A stretch of DNA of 49,108 nucleotides from Stenomitos frigidus ULC18. Its GTDB lineage: Bacteria > Cyanobacteriota > Cyanobacteriia > Leptolyngbyales > Leptolyngbyaceae. This document shows positions 25,192 through 34,693 of this stretch, piece by piece. The stretch is taken from contig NZ_PVWK01000118.1 in NCBI RefSeq assembly GCF_003003795.1, positions 1-49,108 of the forward strand, in the 5' to 3' direction. The notes under the pieces were generated by a model. The model was not told where the DNA came from, searched no databases, and worked only from the letters and a program-made list of their open reading frames with translations. Within the stretch, counting starts at the first letter, position 1; each line of letters starts with the position of its first letter. The translations under genes and the position numbers were made by a program.

Positions 25192-25640
25192 CGTCCAGTC
25201 TGGCTCGTTAACAGCTTTTTCATCTTGACATGGGGAATCCCCGCCTCAAAAAAAATTTCGCCCTCTGGCTTAAACCCTAGTCGCTGGTAAAAATCTCGTA
25301 CAGCCTCTTGAGCGTGAATGCAGACTTCAGCAACGTGTGCTTTCCTTAAAAAGGCTAGCGCTTCGATCATGATGCGTTTGCCAATACCAAACCCTCGTGC
25401 TGATTTAAGCACGGCAACGCGCTCAACTTTAGCCGTGTTGTGGTCAAGCTTGCGGATTCTCGCCGTACCGACTGGTTGACCATCCAGATACGCTAACAGG
25501 TGATCGGCTGCCCCATCGTGACCATCAAACTCCAGTTCAGCGGCAACGCCCTGCTCAATCTGGAAAACAACAGACCGAATGTGCTGAATCGCCGGAAAGT
25601 CGAGCGAAAAATCTGCAATTTTGATCACCAAATTGTCCAT
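25188..25640 (-). CDS. GNAT family N-acetyltransferase
   Basis: About 150 aa from ATG 25640 (MDNLVIKIADFS). The acetyl-CoA-binding motif A is VERVAVLKSARGFGIGKRI (R-G-F-G-I-G at about 82-87) and the C-terminal VRDFYQRLGFKPEGEIFFE matches the ElaA/YjcF-like subgroup. The substrate is unknown. Its stop overlaps the GT39-like start. Confidence 0.88.
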   Translation of the reverse strand: MDNLVIKIADFSLDFPAIQHIRSVVFQIEQGVAAELEFDGHDGAADHLLAYLDGQPVGTARIRKLDHNTAKVERVAVLKSARGFGIGKRIMIEALAFLRKAHVAEVCIHAQEAVRDFYQRLGFKPEGEIFFEAGIPHVKMKKLLTSQTGR

Positions 25641-25860
25641 AATGACTGCTACCAGCGATCGCCGATCACTCAATGTGAGCCTCAAGCGTGGAAACGTGTT
25701 GAAAACCCATGGCAGAGAGTATAACGGATGATCGATAGTGCCGTCTTCACAAAACTGTACCTTGCTTTGACAGGGGTCGCTGGAAAAACTGGAATGATCA
25801 CATCATCACGTCCAGGATGATTGAGGTTTAGTAGTTTCAGCCTTCAAATTCCGTCAGGGA

Positions 25861-27015
25861 ATGGTATCACGCGAGGAGAGAACATTGGTAGAAGAACGTG
25901 CTTTTTGGTTTGCCTGGTCACAGCTTAGTGGCATTGGTCCCGTTTTGCTCAGGCGATTGCAGAAGCACTTTGGCTCTTTGGTCACCGCATGGGAAGCCAG
26001 CACTTCGGCGTTGGTGGAGGTGGAAGGCGTTGGCACTCAAACGGCAGACACAATTGTGGCAGAGCGGCAAAAGCTTGAGCCAGCAGCACTCTTAGAACAA
26101 CATGAGCGCGAGAATCCCAACTTTTGGACACCTGCCGATGCTGCCTATCCTCGCCTGTTGCTGGAGACGCCTGACCCACCCTCGCTACTGTATTATCGAG
26201 GCACCGTTGACTTGCTGGAAAATCAGGGTACAACGCCAACGGTGGCGATCGTCGGCACTCGCGATCCCTCTGACTATGGTAGGCGCTGGACTCGCCGCTT
26301 GACGACAACGCTGGCACAGAGCGGTTTCACCGTTGTTTCTGGGCTCGCAGAAGGCATTGATACAGAAGTACATCGCAGTTGTATCAGCTTGAACGGTCGT
26401 ACTCTGGCGGTTTTGGGCACGGGTGTTGATGTCGTGTATCCCTGGTCAAATCGTCATTTACATCAGCAGGTGATTGAGCATGGTCTCTTGCTGAGCGAGT
26501 ACCCTGCTGGGACGCAGCCCGATCGTACTCATTTTCCTCGCCGCAATCGCATCATTGCTGGGCTCAGCCGTGCCACGATCGTGATGGAAGCCCCCATGCG
26601 ATCGGGCGCACTCATTACGGCACACATGGCGAATGACTATGGTCGCGATGTCTATGTGTTGCCGGGTAGTTTGGATAATCCCAAGGCGAGCGGCTGCCTC
26701 CAGCTTCTCAACAAAGGTGCGCAAGTCATTCTCAGCGAAGCAAACCTACTCGAAATGTTGGGCAGCCTGCCGCAACTTGTACCACCCACACCAACCCAGC
26801 AAACTCAACTCCCGCTCAACCTGGAACCCGAATTAGAGAAAGTCCTACAAATTCTGACGAATTTCTCTCAGGAAAACGAGGCTGAAGCCTTACCCTTTGA
26901 TTTCATCGTGCAGCAAACTCAACTTCAGGCAGGGTCTGTTTCCAGTGCACTGCTGCAGCTTGAACTCATGGGCTTAGTCTCCCAACAACCCGGTATGCGC
27001 TATCAGCGACAGTAG
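25861..27015 (+). CDS. dprA: DNA-processing protein DprA
   Basis: DprA loads RecA onto incoming single-stranded DNA in natural transformation. The 384-aa protein has an N-terminal helix-hairpin-helix region (LSGIGPVLLRRLQKHFG, VEGVGTQTADTI), the Rossmann-like core with VAIVGTRDPSDYG, GLAEGIDTEVH, FPRRNRIIAGLS and VLPGSLDNPKASGC, and a C-terminal winged-helix DprA domain (about 310-384). The ATG at 25861 is close to AGGGA; a slightly later start is possible. Single gene. Confidence 0.94.
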   Translation: MVSREERTLVEERAFWFAWSQLSGIGPVLLRRLQKHFGSLVTAWEASTSALVEVEGVGTQTADTIVAERQKLEPAALLEQHERENPNFWTPADAAYPRLLLETPDPPSLLYYRGTVDLLENQGTTPTVAIVGTRDPSDYGRRWTRRLTTTLAQSGFTVVSGLAEGIDTEVHRSCISLNGRTLAVLGTGVDVVYPWSNRHLHQQVIEHGLLLSEYPAGTQPDRTHFPRRNRIIAGLSRATIVMEAPMRSGALITAHMANDYGRDVYVLPGSLDNPKASGCLQLLNKGAQVILSEANLLEMLGSLPQLVPPTPTQQTQLPLNLEPELEKVLQILTNFSQENEAEALPFDFIVQQTQLQAGSVSSALLQLELMGLVSQQPGMRYQRQ

Positions 27016-27026
27016 AAATGTAGGCT

Positions 27027-28715
27027 TTACGCCGATCGCGTCATCGTCGAGGGCGATCGCCAGAGTTGTTCTAAGCGACTGGCTGGCATCGTCAGGTACA
27101 ACACATCGCCAGCGCTCAGGCAGACGTTGAGTAAATCCCAACCGTGAATGGTTTGACTATGGGTTTCCATGTAAAGCGGTACAAAATCAGCAGCGATCGC
27201 AGCATCCTGTACACGCTTGCCACAAAACGGATGCCCAGCCGTAATTAACGTTGCCAACGCGACCCAGAGGCTATCAGCGGTCATGCCATTGCCGAGAATA
27301 CGTCCGCCCAAGGCAGCCGCCGCAAACGCTGGAGCGACCAGTTCCGCAGGGCTGAACACGGCGTCAAACTCAAACACCAATTGCGCCATCCAGGCAAACT
27401 CTGGATCTTGGTAGCGCACAATCACTGAAGTCTTTGGGTTGAGACTTTTGGCATTCAAGGAAATTTCTAGATTCACCGTATCATTGCTAGTCACCGCTAG
27501 TAGTGACTGAGCTTGCTCAAAATTCGCGGCTTTTAGAGTCGCGGGCATGGTTGCATCCCCTTGAATGACGGGAATTTTCATCGCCCGTACCGTGCTGAGA
27601 AAGCGGCAGTTGGGGTCTTGTTCAATGACCACTACTTCATGCCCACAGCTATGGAGGTGGCTAACAATTTGTACCCCCACACCACCCAGCCCACAAACGA
27701 CGAAATGATGGCGACGGGGCACACGGGCAGCGTCCCAAAAGCGATCGAACCGGGTGCCCAGGACAAAATCATTCAGCAGTGCGTAGGAAATACCAATGAT
27801 GGCCGCGCCTACCAGCATGGTGATCACGGTGAAGAGCTTTAGATCGTCGGGAGCCCGTTCCAACCCAATGTCATTGCCGCCAGCGCCAGTGATAATCCCA
27901 ACGGAGAAATAGAGCGCGTCAATCGGATTGATGTGCAGGACAGACGAGGTGTAGGTCGCCGTGCTAATTAGAATCATTACCAGCAGCAACAGCGCGCCAG
28001 CTAGCAGTGCCCGACTGTGTTCCCGCAGATATTTCAGCCCCAGCGCCAATCTCGCGATTTTTCGCATGAGCGAATGCTGAGCCGTACGCACGCTTGGCCT
28101 GGTACCAATAATGAGCCGATCGCCCGCTTGAAGACAGTAACCGCGGCTGATCGCCGAAACTAAATCCACCTTGCTATCCACGGGCAAGTAATAGATCAAC
28201 ATGCGATCGCGGTCTTCCCACAGGTTACTCAGCTTTCTTCCCAGCCAGGGATGAGCGTCCTCAATGTACTCTTCATGAATCGGCCAGGTTTGTTTGAAGA
28301 GACGCAGTTGCCCGATCGCCGCATTACCCAGTGCTGCGAAAACAAAAATGGGCGCTGCCAGAGACGCCACACTCATGCTGATGTGATCAGGCAAGGTCGT
28401 GTCGAGACGATCGCCAAGGCTAGTGTTGAAGAGCCGATTGATAATGCGAATACGGGGATTAAGCACCCGCGCTTGCATTAAAACAGCCAAATTTAAGCCA
28501 TCGTCGCTATCCGTCAACACCAGCGTTTGGGCGTCTCGAATACCCGCTTGCATCAGAGTTGCAGCAGATTGAGCATCGCCAACGATAATCTGTTCTTTCT
28601 CGTTGGCAAGCGGGCGGTTGTGAATCCCCACAACATGTGCTCCCTGTTGCCTGAGTAAACAGAGAATTTTGTACCCAGTTGAACCCAAACCACAAACAAT
28701 AATGTGCGGTTTCAT
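27027..28715 (-). CDS. Two-RCK ion-channel protein with atypical selectivity filter
   Basis: A 562-aa protein with two TrkA-N/RCK Rossmann domains around a membrane pore. RCK1 starts HIIVCGLGSTGYK (residues 4-16); RCK2 starts HHFVVCGLGGVGVQ (337-349) with acidic VVVIEQD. Between them are two membrane helices (about 238-257 and 294-314) and a pore loop, DALYFSVGIITGAGGNDIG. In K+ channels the filter is normally TVGYGD; here it reads TGAGGND (276-282). It probably regulates cation passage in response to NAD(H), nucleotide or Ca2+, but ion selectivity is open. Single gene, convergent with dprA. Confidence 0.82.
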   Translation of the reverse strand: MKPHIIVCGLGSTGYKILCLLRQQGAHVVGIHNRPLANEKEQIIVGDAQSAATLMQAGIRDAQTLVLTDSDDGLNLAVLMQARVLNPRIRIINRLFNTSLGDRLDTTLPDHISMSVASLAAPIFVFAALGNAAIGQLRLFKQTWPIHEEYIEDAHPWLGRKLSNLWEDRDRMLIYYLPVDSKVDLVSAISRGYCLQAGDRLIIGTRPSVRTAQHSLMRKIARLALGLKYLREHSRALLAGALLLLVMILISTATYTSSVLHINPIDALYFSVGIITGAGGNDIGLERAPDDLKLFTVITMLVGAAIIGISYALLNDFVLGTRFDRFWDAARVPRRHHFVVCGLGGVGVQIVSHLHSCGHEVVVIEQDPNCRFLSTVRAMKIPVIQGDATMPATLKAANFEQAQSLLAVTSNDTVNLEISLNAKSLNPKTSVIVRYQDPEFAWMAQLVFEFDAVFSPAELVAPAFAAAALGGRILGNGMTADSLWVALATLITAGHPFCGKRVQDAAIAADFVPLYMETHSQTIHGWDLLNVCLSAGDVLYLTMPASRLEQLWRSPSTMTRSA

Positions 28716-28823
28716 GCTTGAAAATGCCGATCGGGCATCGAACAGTCGGGATTAATCCTTCATTGTCGATCGCGGCTGTCGTCCGGACTGTAGCTGAAAA
28801 CACCGTTAACATAAGAGGAAGAA

Positions 28824-28936
28824 GGAAATGGGGAGTAGGAAGTGGGGATCAGTTAAGTTCTCACTGCTGACCACTGACTGCTGACCACTAGCTACTGACT
28901 ACTCACCACTGACCGTTAACTCCTAGCTATTGACTC
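28824..28936. repeat. Heptamer-repeat intergenic stretch
   Basis: Degenerate heptamers occur in series: GGGGAGT/GGAAGTG units at about 28829-28848, then CTGACCA/CTGACTG/CTAGCTA-type units to 28936. No gene in the 28716-28955 gap. The same unit types occur inside menD and the GT39-like gene. Confidence 0.85.
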
Positions 28937-28955
28937 CTGCATTCTTATCTAAGCT

Positions 28956-29369
28956 ATGACTTACTACGTTATTTACGACGGCAACTGCAATCTTTGCGCA
29001 ACGTTGGTTCAGCTTTTAGAGCGTTTAGACAAGGGCGAGCAGTTTCAGTACATCCCCATGCAAGACAAGCCAGCGCTAAGCCAGTTTGGTATTACGCCTC
29101 AAGATTGTGAGCAGGGCATGCTTTTAATCAACGCGGCAGCCCCAGAGCAACGCTGGCAAGGCAGTGATGCTGCAGAAGAAATTGGCCGCTTGCTGCCGCT
29201 GGGTCATGTCTTCGTCTCGGCCTACCGCGCCTTGCCAGGAGTCAAGTGGACGGGCGATCGTGCCTATGCGCAAATCCGCGACAACCGCTACACTCTCTTT
29301 GGCAAGCGCGATCGCACCTACCAACCGCTGTACCCTGCGGCTTGCGTCTCCAATGATTGTCGCTTGTAA
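28956..29369 (+). CDS. DCC family thiol-disulfide-like protein (DUF393)
   Basis: A 137-aa protein with the DUF393/DCC opening YYVIYDGNCNLC; Cys11 and Cys14 form the thioredoxin-like CXXC. A further conserved segment is VSAYRALPGVKW. Members are predicted thiol oxidoreductases with little experimental support. Two more cysteines lie in the C-terminal AACVSNDCRL. Confidence 0.82.
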   Translation: MTYYVIYDGNCNLCATLVQLLERLDKGEQFQYIPMQDKPALSQFGITPQDCEQGMLLINAAAPEQRWQGSDAAEEIGRLLPLGHVFVSAYRALPGVKWTGDRAYAQIRDNRYTLFGKRDRTYQPLYPAACVSNDCRL

Positions 29370-29729
29370 GATGATTGAGCTATAACAGTGCTTGAGCGAT
29401 CGTGGCTAGGGACGGTGCTTTTTAAAGCACCAAGCTTCCTTTAGACTGCCGGCACAATATATTAGCTTGACTGCTAAAAATATCCGGATTTCCGCAGTGA
29501 ACTTTGAAAACTGATGGCATGTGAATGAGTTATGTACTAACTCATACATATGTGATACGTAGGGTGCATTGGTTTTTTAGTGGATTTGGCGTGCTAAAAC
29601 GAGTCAGTGCTTTGGTTTGATCTGACCTTAACCGGGTTAGACCACTTTGCCAAAGCGATGAAAGGACGATTGCAGCAGGTCAAAGGTCTCACTTGATACT
29701 TGTGCAGTACCCTATGGATTGGAAGAGAG
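29370..29729. other. Intergenic region with two hairpins
   Basis: GGTGCTTT/AAAGCACC (29414-29431, 2-nt loop) is a likely terminator for the DUF393 gene. ATGAGTTA/TAACTCAT with a 5-nt loop lies at 29525-29545. Near 29559 GTAGGGTGCATTGG resembles a dispersed cyanobacterial repeat. No gene is seen. Confidence 0.55.
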
Positions 29730-31163
29730 ATGGCAAAGAAGTGGGCGATCGTGGTTGGCATCGATCAGTACAAGCGTCTGCAACCTCTTCGTTTTGCAGA
29801 ACGCGATGCCAAAGCAATCCGAGCGTTTCTTTTGAACGATGCTGGCTTTGATCAGGTTTATTACTTTTCTGATCATGCTCCCGAAATTGTGCTGGAAGGC
29901 GTCTCTATTTCCACGCAGCCAACGGTTGCCAATCTACGGCGATTTCTTGAGCTGCGGTTTGCGGCCCCCTTTCTCAAGCAGGGCGATACGCTCTGGTTTT
30001 TCTTCAGTGGGTATGGGTTGCAGTATGCCAATGCCGATTATCTGCTGCCCAGCGATGTCGAACCGGAAGCGGCAGAAACAACGGCCATTACAATGGATGC
30101 GCTAGCAGACTGCCTGAGCCGTAGTGGCACTGAGCAGATCGTTTTATTTTTAGATGCTTGTCGTACTGAAGATCAGAAGTTTGGGCAGGGTTTTGGTACT
30201 GACCCTAATGGTGTTATTACCCTCTTCTCCACGGCTTTTGGTGAGACAGCGCAAGAACTTGAGGCAGTCCAGCTGGGTGCCTTTGCCCATGTGCTGCTAG
30301 AAGGGTTGCAGGTGAAGGGTCGTAAACCGGATGCAACGGTAGCGGAACTGTTTCAGTATTTGTACAATCGCCTGCCACAGGTCAATCTGAGCCACAGTCA
30401 ACCATCCCAATCGCCTCGTCTTAGCGTCAATGCACCGATACGACCAGAGGCTATGCTGTTGCCGCAAACGATCGATCCGGTCACAGTTCGTGCCGGTAAG
30501 CAAAAGCCTGCTATGGCCAAAGCTGAGCCGAACCATTTAGAGTCAAATATTGCTCCGGCGATTGACCTTGCGGCGCAACAGTCCAATAAGGTTTTACCCA
30601 GCAAAGTTTTGCAGGCAGTTGCAGCGAGTCTCGTCACGCTGGCCATCGGGCTTGCAGGTATTACCCTTTATCAAGTGGTGTCACCGTACCTAACGACGCC
30701 CCAGCGATGGGATGAACTATGGGCTGGAACATGGTCTAAAACAACCCCATCACCATCATTGCCACCGGTTCCATCGCCCAATACTTTTAGCATTAAAAAT
30801 AACTTTTACCAACGCCTTCCTCGCATCGGACGATATGCTGCTATCGTCTCGCTGTTCAACCAGTCTTACCGCGAAATTAGTAGTATGAATGGGCGTTTTT
30901 GTATTAAATTGGTCAACGCTCCCACCAAGCCGTCTGGTTATCAGCAGATCACGGTGAGCACGCTCTCCTTCCGTGATAATGGCGTTTATATTGATGCCAC
31001 GCAGGAGCAGCTCAAGATTGATGGCACGTTTACAGAAGTGACTGATCGCAAAAGCACCTGGCAGTGGGCCAAAAACGACGTCGATCGCTCAGGACTGGTC
31101 GCCGAGTGTCTAGTCTCAACCACACCTTATGTGCGCGAAGTGAAAGGGCTGACTAAAAAATAA
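29730..31163 (+). CDS. Orthocaspase (caspase-like p20) homologue with Tyr in place of catalytic His
   Basis: About 477 aa from ATG 29730 (MAKKWAIVVGIDQY), preceded by GGAAGAGAG; an in-frame upstream start at 29700 is less likely. The N-terminal p20 domain (1-200) is of the Peptidase C14/metacaspase type. The active-site Cys144 is present (LFLDACR, 140-145) but the usual SGHG reads FFSGYG, so Tyr95 replaces the catalytic His. A Pro/Ala/Lys linker leads to a single membrane helix at about 294-316, then a Pro-rich stretch and a C-terminal domain of about 125 residues with no family I recognise. Reduced or absent protease activity is inferred; a scaffold or sensor role is possible. Confidence 0.83.
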   Translation: MAKKWAIVVGIDQYKRLQPLRFAERDAKAIRAFLLNDAGFDQVYYFSDHAPEIVLEGVSISTQPTVANLRRFLELRFAAPFLKQGDTLWFFFSGYGLQYANADYLLPSDVEPEAAETTAITMDALADCLSRSGTEQIVLFLDACRTEDQKFGQGFGTDPNGVITLFSTAFGETAQELEAVQLGAFAHVLLEGLQVKGRKPDATVAELFQYLYNRLPQVNLSHSQPSQSPRLSVNAPIRPEAMLLPQTIDPVTVRAGKQKPAMAKAEPNHLESNIAPAIDLAAQQSNKVLPSKVLQAVAASLVTLAIGLAGITLYQVVSPYLTTPQRWDELWAGTWSKTTPSPSLPPVPSPNTFSIKNNFYQRLPRIGRYAAIVSLFNQSYREISSMNGRFCIKLVNAPTKPSGYQQITVSTLSFRDNGVYIDATQEQLKIDGTFTEVTDRKSTWQWAKNDVDRSGLVAECLVSTTPYVREVKGLTKK

Positions 31164-31189
31164 CGAGTCAGCCTTGTGAGCGGTGCTGC

Positions 31190-32023
31190 TTACGGTAACC
31201 ACGGATATTGACGAAAATCGGGTGATCGTTTTTCTAGGAATGCCTGTTTGCCTTCTGCACCTTCCTCACTCATGTAGTAGAGTAGCGTGGCATTGCCAGC
31301 CAATTCTTGTAAGCCAGCCTGACCATCGCAGTCGGCGTTGAAGGCAGCTTTCAAACAGCGAATGGCGATCGGGCTTTTCTCTAAAATTTCTTGTGCCCAT
31401 TGAATGCCCTCTGCCTCAAGCTGCTCCACTGGCACCACACAGTTAACCAAACCCATTTCTAGCGCTTGCGTGGCTGAATATTGGCGACAGAGGTACCAAA
31501 TTTCGCGTGCCTTTTTCTGCCCGACAATGCGTGATAGATAGCTGGCACCAAACCCGCCGTCAAAGCTGCCCACTTTAGGGCCTGTCTGCCCAAAAACCGC
31601 GTTATCCGCTGCAATGGTGAGATCGCAAAGAATGTGGAGCACGTGACCACCCCCGATCGCATACCCTGCAACCAGTGCAATAATCACTTTGGGCATCGAT
31701 CGCATCAACCGCTGCAAATCCAGCACATTCAGGCGTGGCACACCGTCTTCGCCAACGTAGCCTGCATGACCGCGCACACTCTGGTCGCCACCCGCACAAA
31801 AGGCATACTTGCCATCCGTATGTGGCCCCGCTCCCGTCAGCAAAATGACTCCAATCCGGGTATCTTCGCGAGCATTCGCAAACGCATCATAAAGCTCAAA
31901 CACCGTTTTAGGACGGAACGCATTGCGTTTATGGGGACGGTTGATGGTGATTTTGGCAATCCCATCGGCTTTGTGATAGAGGATGTCTTCGTAGGTTTTG
32001 ACGCTTTGCCAATCAATTTGCAT
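31190..32023 (-). CDS. menB: 1,4-Dihydroxy-2-naphthoyl-CoA synthase (MenB)
   Basis: A crotonase-fold enzyme that closes the ring of O-succinylbenzoyl-CoA to DHNA-CoA. It is 277 aa, normal length. Diagnostic are the opening [26 protein letters not shown], the oxyanion-hole GGDQSVRG and [20 protein letters not shown], and [14 protein letters not shown], typical of MenB within the crotonases. The C-terminus [12 protein letters not shown] is also MenB-like. It lies 54 bases after menD on the same strand. Confidence 0.96.
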   Translation of the reverse strand: MQIDWQSVKTYEDILYHKADGIAKITINRPHKRNAFRPKTVFELYDAFANAREDTRIGVILLTGAGPHTDGKYAFCAGGDQSVRGHAGYVGEDGVPRLNVLDLQRLMRSMPKVIIALVAGYAIGGGHVLHILCDLTIAADNAVFGQTGPKVGSFDGGFGASYLSRIVGQKKAREIWYLCRQYSATQALEMGLVNCVVPVEQLEAEGIQWAQEILEKSPIAIRCLKAAFNADCDGQAGLQELAGNATLLYYMSEEGAEGKQAFLEKRSPDFRQYPWLP

Positions 32024-32077
32024 GAGGAAGGTTTGAGTTTTGAGTTGGTCTGATGGCTGAATCCTGAAAACTGACCA

Positions 32078-33850
32078 TTAGATGCTGATATTAGCGGCAA
32101 ACGCACCCAAATGCTGCTGTCGCCACTGGGCATCGGCTTTACGATCGGTGCGAAGCTCCAACACTCGAATGCCTTTTGTAGGCAATGGATTGAGGCGTTG
32201 TTCTAGCTGCTGCCAGTTCGTAACGTGCTCATATGCCACATCGTAAGTGGCGCAGAGCTTGGCAAAATCAATCGCTTGTGGTGTGGCAAAGAAGGCTTCA
32301 AAGGGTGGATCAAAGGGGGCGATCGGCAACATTTCAAAGATCCCGCCACCATTGTTATTGATGAGAACGATCGTCAGATGTCCAGCGAAATGATTGCGCA
32401 GCAAAAAGCCGTTTGTATCATGCAGTAGCGCTAGATCACCTGTCAGCATGATGCTACTTTGCTGCCGATGGGCGATTCCCAACGCTGTGGAAAGCGTCCC
32501 ATCAATGCCATTTGCACCTCGATTGAAGAACGGTTGCACTCTCGAATCTCCAGGTGCCCAAAAGTATTCGACATCACGAACCGGCATACTGCTGTTGATA
32601 AACAACGGCGTGCGTTTGGGCAACACTTGAGACAGCAACCAGGCAGCTTTACCCTCAAAAAGAGTGTCGGTTTCGCACATTGTTTGGTCTAGAGTCTGTC
32701 TCACTTTCGCTTCGATAGCGCACCACAAATGGCGATAGGCGTTTGGTGTTTCGGCAGGCTGTGGAAGCGTTTCGAGGAAGGCCGCGATCGACATTCGCAG
32801 ATGCGTTGTGTTGCCGTGTAGTGGATCGAGGTTGCGCCCATCAGGATCAATCACCCACTGTCGGGGCTGTGTCTTTTCTAACCAGGTGCGGAGTTGTTTA
32901 CTGGTCGGCATCTCTCCCACACGAATCACCGTTTCAGGCACCAATTTTTCTGCCAGCACCGAATTACGCAAGATCAAATCGTAGGTCGTAATCAGATTGG
33001 GATTGAGAACAGCATAATTTCGCAGAGGCGAAAGACCCTCAGCCAGAACAGGATAACCAAGGGTTTTGGAAAGGTGAGCGATCGCACAACAGTAGTCTTC
33101 TGGTGATTGCGGTTGTGCCCCGCCAGCAAGAATGAGGCCACGAGGCGCGAGGTCAATGGGAGACGGTTTGCTGACCGCTGACCGTTGACCGCTGACCGCT
33201 ACTGCTGACCGCTGACCGCTGACCGCTACTAACGGCATCACAGACGCAAAAAAAGCTTCGGTGTCAAAACTAGCAGCGATCGCCTGGGCCTGTGGTTGAG
33301 GTATCGGAGCGAGAGGTTCGCGGAAGGGAAGGTTGAGGTGAACGACTCCGGGAACGGGGTAAAGGGCTTTTCCCCAGGCGTGCATGATGGTTTGTCGCAG
33401 ATATGCGAGCATTGATTGTTCGACCGCGGGAATCGCCAGTTCGGTCTGCCAGTTGGGAAAGGAGCCATAGAGCTTGTGCTGGTCGATCGCCTGTCCCGCA
33501 TTACAATCTCGTAGCTCTGGTGGACGATCGGCCGTCAAAATGATCAGCGGCACGCCACTTTCTTTCGCTTCGATCACAGCCGGATAAAAGTTTGCGCCTG
33601 CGGTGCCAGAGGTGCAAAGCAACACCACAGGACGATGGCTTTGACGAGCAATGCCTAACGCAAAAAAGGAAGCCGATCGCTCATCCAGTACGGGAATGGC
33701 TTCGATGTGGGGATGATTGGCAAACGCGATCGCCAATGGAGCCGATCGCGAACCGGGACAGACGATCGCGGTTGTTAGACCCAAGCGATATAGTGTTTCT
33801 GCCAAGATCGAAGTCCAGACCAGATTCGTATTCGTAAAATCAATGGGCAT
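32078..33850 (-). CDS. menD: SEPHCHC synthase (MenD), ThDP-dependent, with repeat-derived insert
   Basis: It adds the succinic semialdehyde unit from 2-oxoglutarate to isochorismate, giving SEPHCHC. 590 aa from ATG 33850 (MPIDFTNTNLVWTS). Landmarks are CPGSRSAPLAIA, LDERSASFFALG (ThDP Glu), CTSGTAGANFYPAV, and a C-terminal ThDP/Mg site GDLALLHDTNGFL. Residues about 208-228 are encoded by heptamers (four TGACCGC-type units at 33172-33199 and three at 33206-33226 on the plus strand), giving SGQRSAV twice. This lies at the linker between the first and second domains. Confidence 0.95.
   Translation of the reverse strand: MPIDFTNTNLVWTSILAETLYRLGLTTAIVCPGSRSAPLAIAFANHPHIEAIPVLDERSASFFALGIARQSHRPVVLLCTSGTAGANFYPAVIEAKESGVPLIILTADRPPELRDCNAGQAIDQHKLYGSFPNWQTELAIPAVEQSMLAYLRQTIMHAWGKALYPVPGVVHLNLPFREPLAPIPQPQAQAIAASFDTEAFFASVMPLVAVSGQRSAVAVSGQRSAVSKPSPIDLAPRGLILAGGAQPQSPEDYCCAIAHLSKTLGYPVLAEGLSPLRNYAVLNPNLITTYDLILRNSVLAEKLVPETVIRVGEMPTSKQLRTWLEKTQPRQWVIDPDGRNLDPLHGNTTHLRMSIAAFLETLPQPAETPNAYRHLWCAIEAKVRQTLDQTMCETDTLFEGKAAWLLSQVLPKRTPLFINSSMPVRDVEYFWAPGDSRVQPFFNRGANGIDGTLSTALGIAHRQQSSIMLTGDLALLHDTNGFLLRNHFAGHLTIVLINNNGGGIFEMLPIAPFDPPFEAFFATPQAIDFAKLCATYDVAYEHVTNWQQLEQRLNPLPTKGIRVLELRTDRKADAQWRQQHLGAFAANISI
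33172..33226. repeat. TGACCGC heptamer array inside menD
   Basis: Four units (one with a single change) at 33172-33199, a 6-base spacer, and three exact units at 33206-33226. The whole is in frame with menD. Confidence 0.9.
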
Positions 33851-33886
33851 ACAAACACTGAGATTGATCAACCAGTCGCGATCGCA

Positions 33887-34693
33887 TCATACGTCCGGGT
33901 CAATCCCCTGCGCTCTCAGCAATGCCGCTAACCGTTCTGCCCGCTGACGTTCTTGCTCTAGTTGGGTTTCCGCCTTTTCTAGTTGGTTTTCTGCCTGTGC
34001 TAGTTGACGCTCTGCCTGGTCTGTGCGCGCGTCTACCAGGGCGGCCTTCTCTTGCCCGTTCAGCAGCAAGTTGCCTTGATCATCCCACCAGCGCAGCCAG
34101 GGCAACTCTAGATTAAGGTATTGCCCCTGCCAGATGCCTAGTTCTACACTCATCTGAGTGATTGGGTAATGTCCACGATCGTTCGCAGGCAGCAGATGGT
34201 AATGCCTTTCGACCAGGTGATAAACCTCAACCTTGGCTTTTGTCACTTCATAAATGCCGTAAAATGCAGGACGAATCACCTGCTCGTAGATCCAAAATTT
34301 GCCTGTCCACGGCGTTCTGCCACGCTCTTCGGGACCGCTTTCAGAAACAAATTCCAGCACAATTAAGGGCGCAATATATTCTTGCCAGAGTACATACGAT
34401 CGCCGAAACGTACCGTTTAAAGTTGGTGGCACGTTAGGCACATAAAACCAGTTAGGCGATTCGGCTCCTCGTTCCGGTGGCTCCGTGATGCGCCAATAGA
34501 TACCGCTATCTCGACCAATGCAGTATTGTGCGTCGGGATGCAGTGCGTCTAGCTTTGACGTAATGGAGTCGGTAAGCAAAAGGCTTTGCGGATGCTCCTG
34601 AAAATTTTTTACAAACGTACCGTCCGACTCTGGCAGTTGGGTATGGTCAGGCAGTTTCGTAGCCGAGTTTGGCAGTTCAGCGAAAGAAGTCAT
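33887..34693 (-). CDS. Uma2 family protein with C-terminal coiled coil
   Basis: A 268-aa member of the DUF820/Uma2 group, more divergent than the copy in the cob operon. Visible are the VPPTLNGTFRRSYVLWQEY and IVLEFVSESGPEERG segments (core acidic residues), an FWIYEQVIRPAFYGIYE block, and a C-terminal coiled coil (QLAQAENQLEKAETQLEQER, about 228-260) ending LLRAQGIDPDV, a typical cyanobacterial Uma2 tail. It lies between menD and menF on the same strand. Function unknown. Confidence 0.78.
   Translation of the reverse strand: MTSFAELPNSATKLPDHTQLPESDGTFVKNFQEHPQSLLLTDSITSKLDALHPDAQYCIGRDSGIYWRITEPPERGAESPNWFYVPNVPPTLNGTFRRSYVLWQEYIAPLIVLEFVSESGPEERGRTPWTGKFWIYEQVIRPAFYGIYEVTKAKVEVYHLVERHYHLLPANDRGHYPITQMSVELGIWQGQYLNLELPWLRWWDDQGNLLLNGQEKAALVDARTDQAERQLAQAENQLEKAETQLEQERQRAERLAALLRAQGIDPDV

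Noticed and set aside
28824-28936. Possible CRISPR-like array from regular repeats
   Set aside because: The units are 7 bp, contiguous and degenerate, with no spacers; this is STRR-type tandem repetition.
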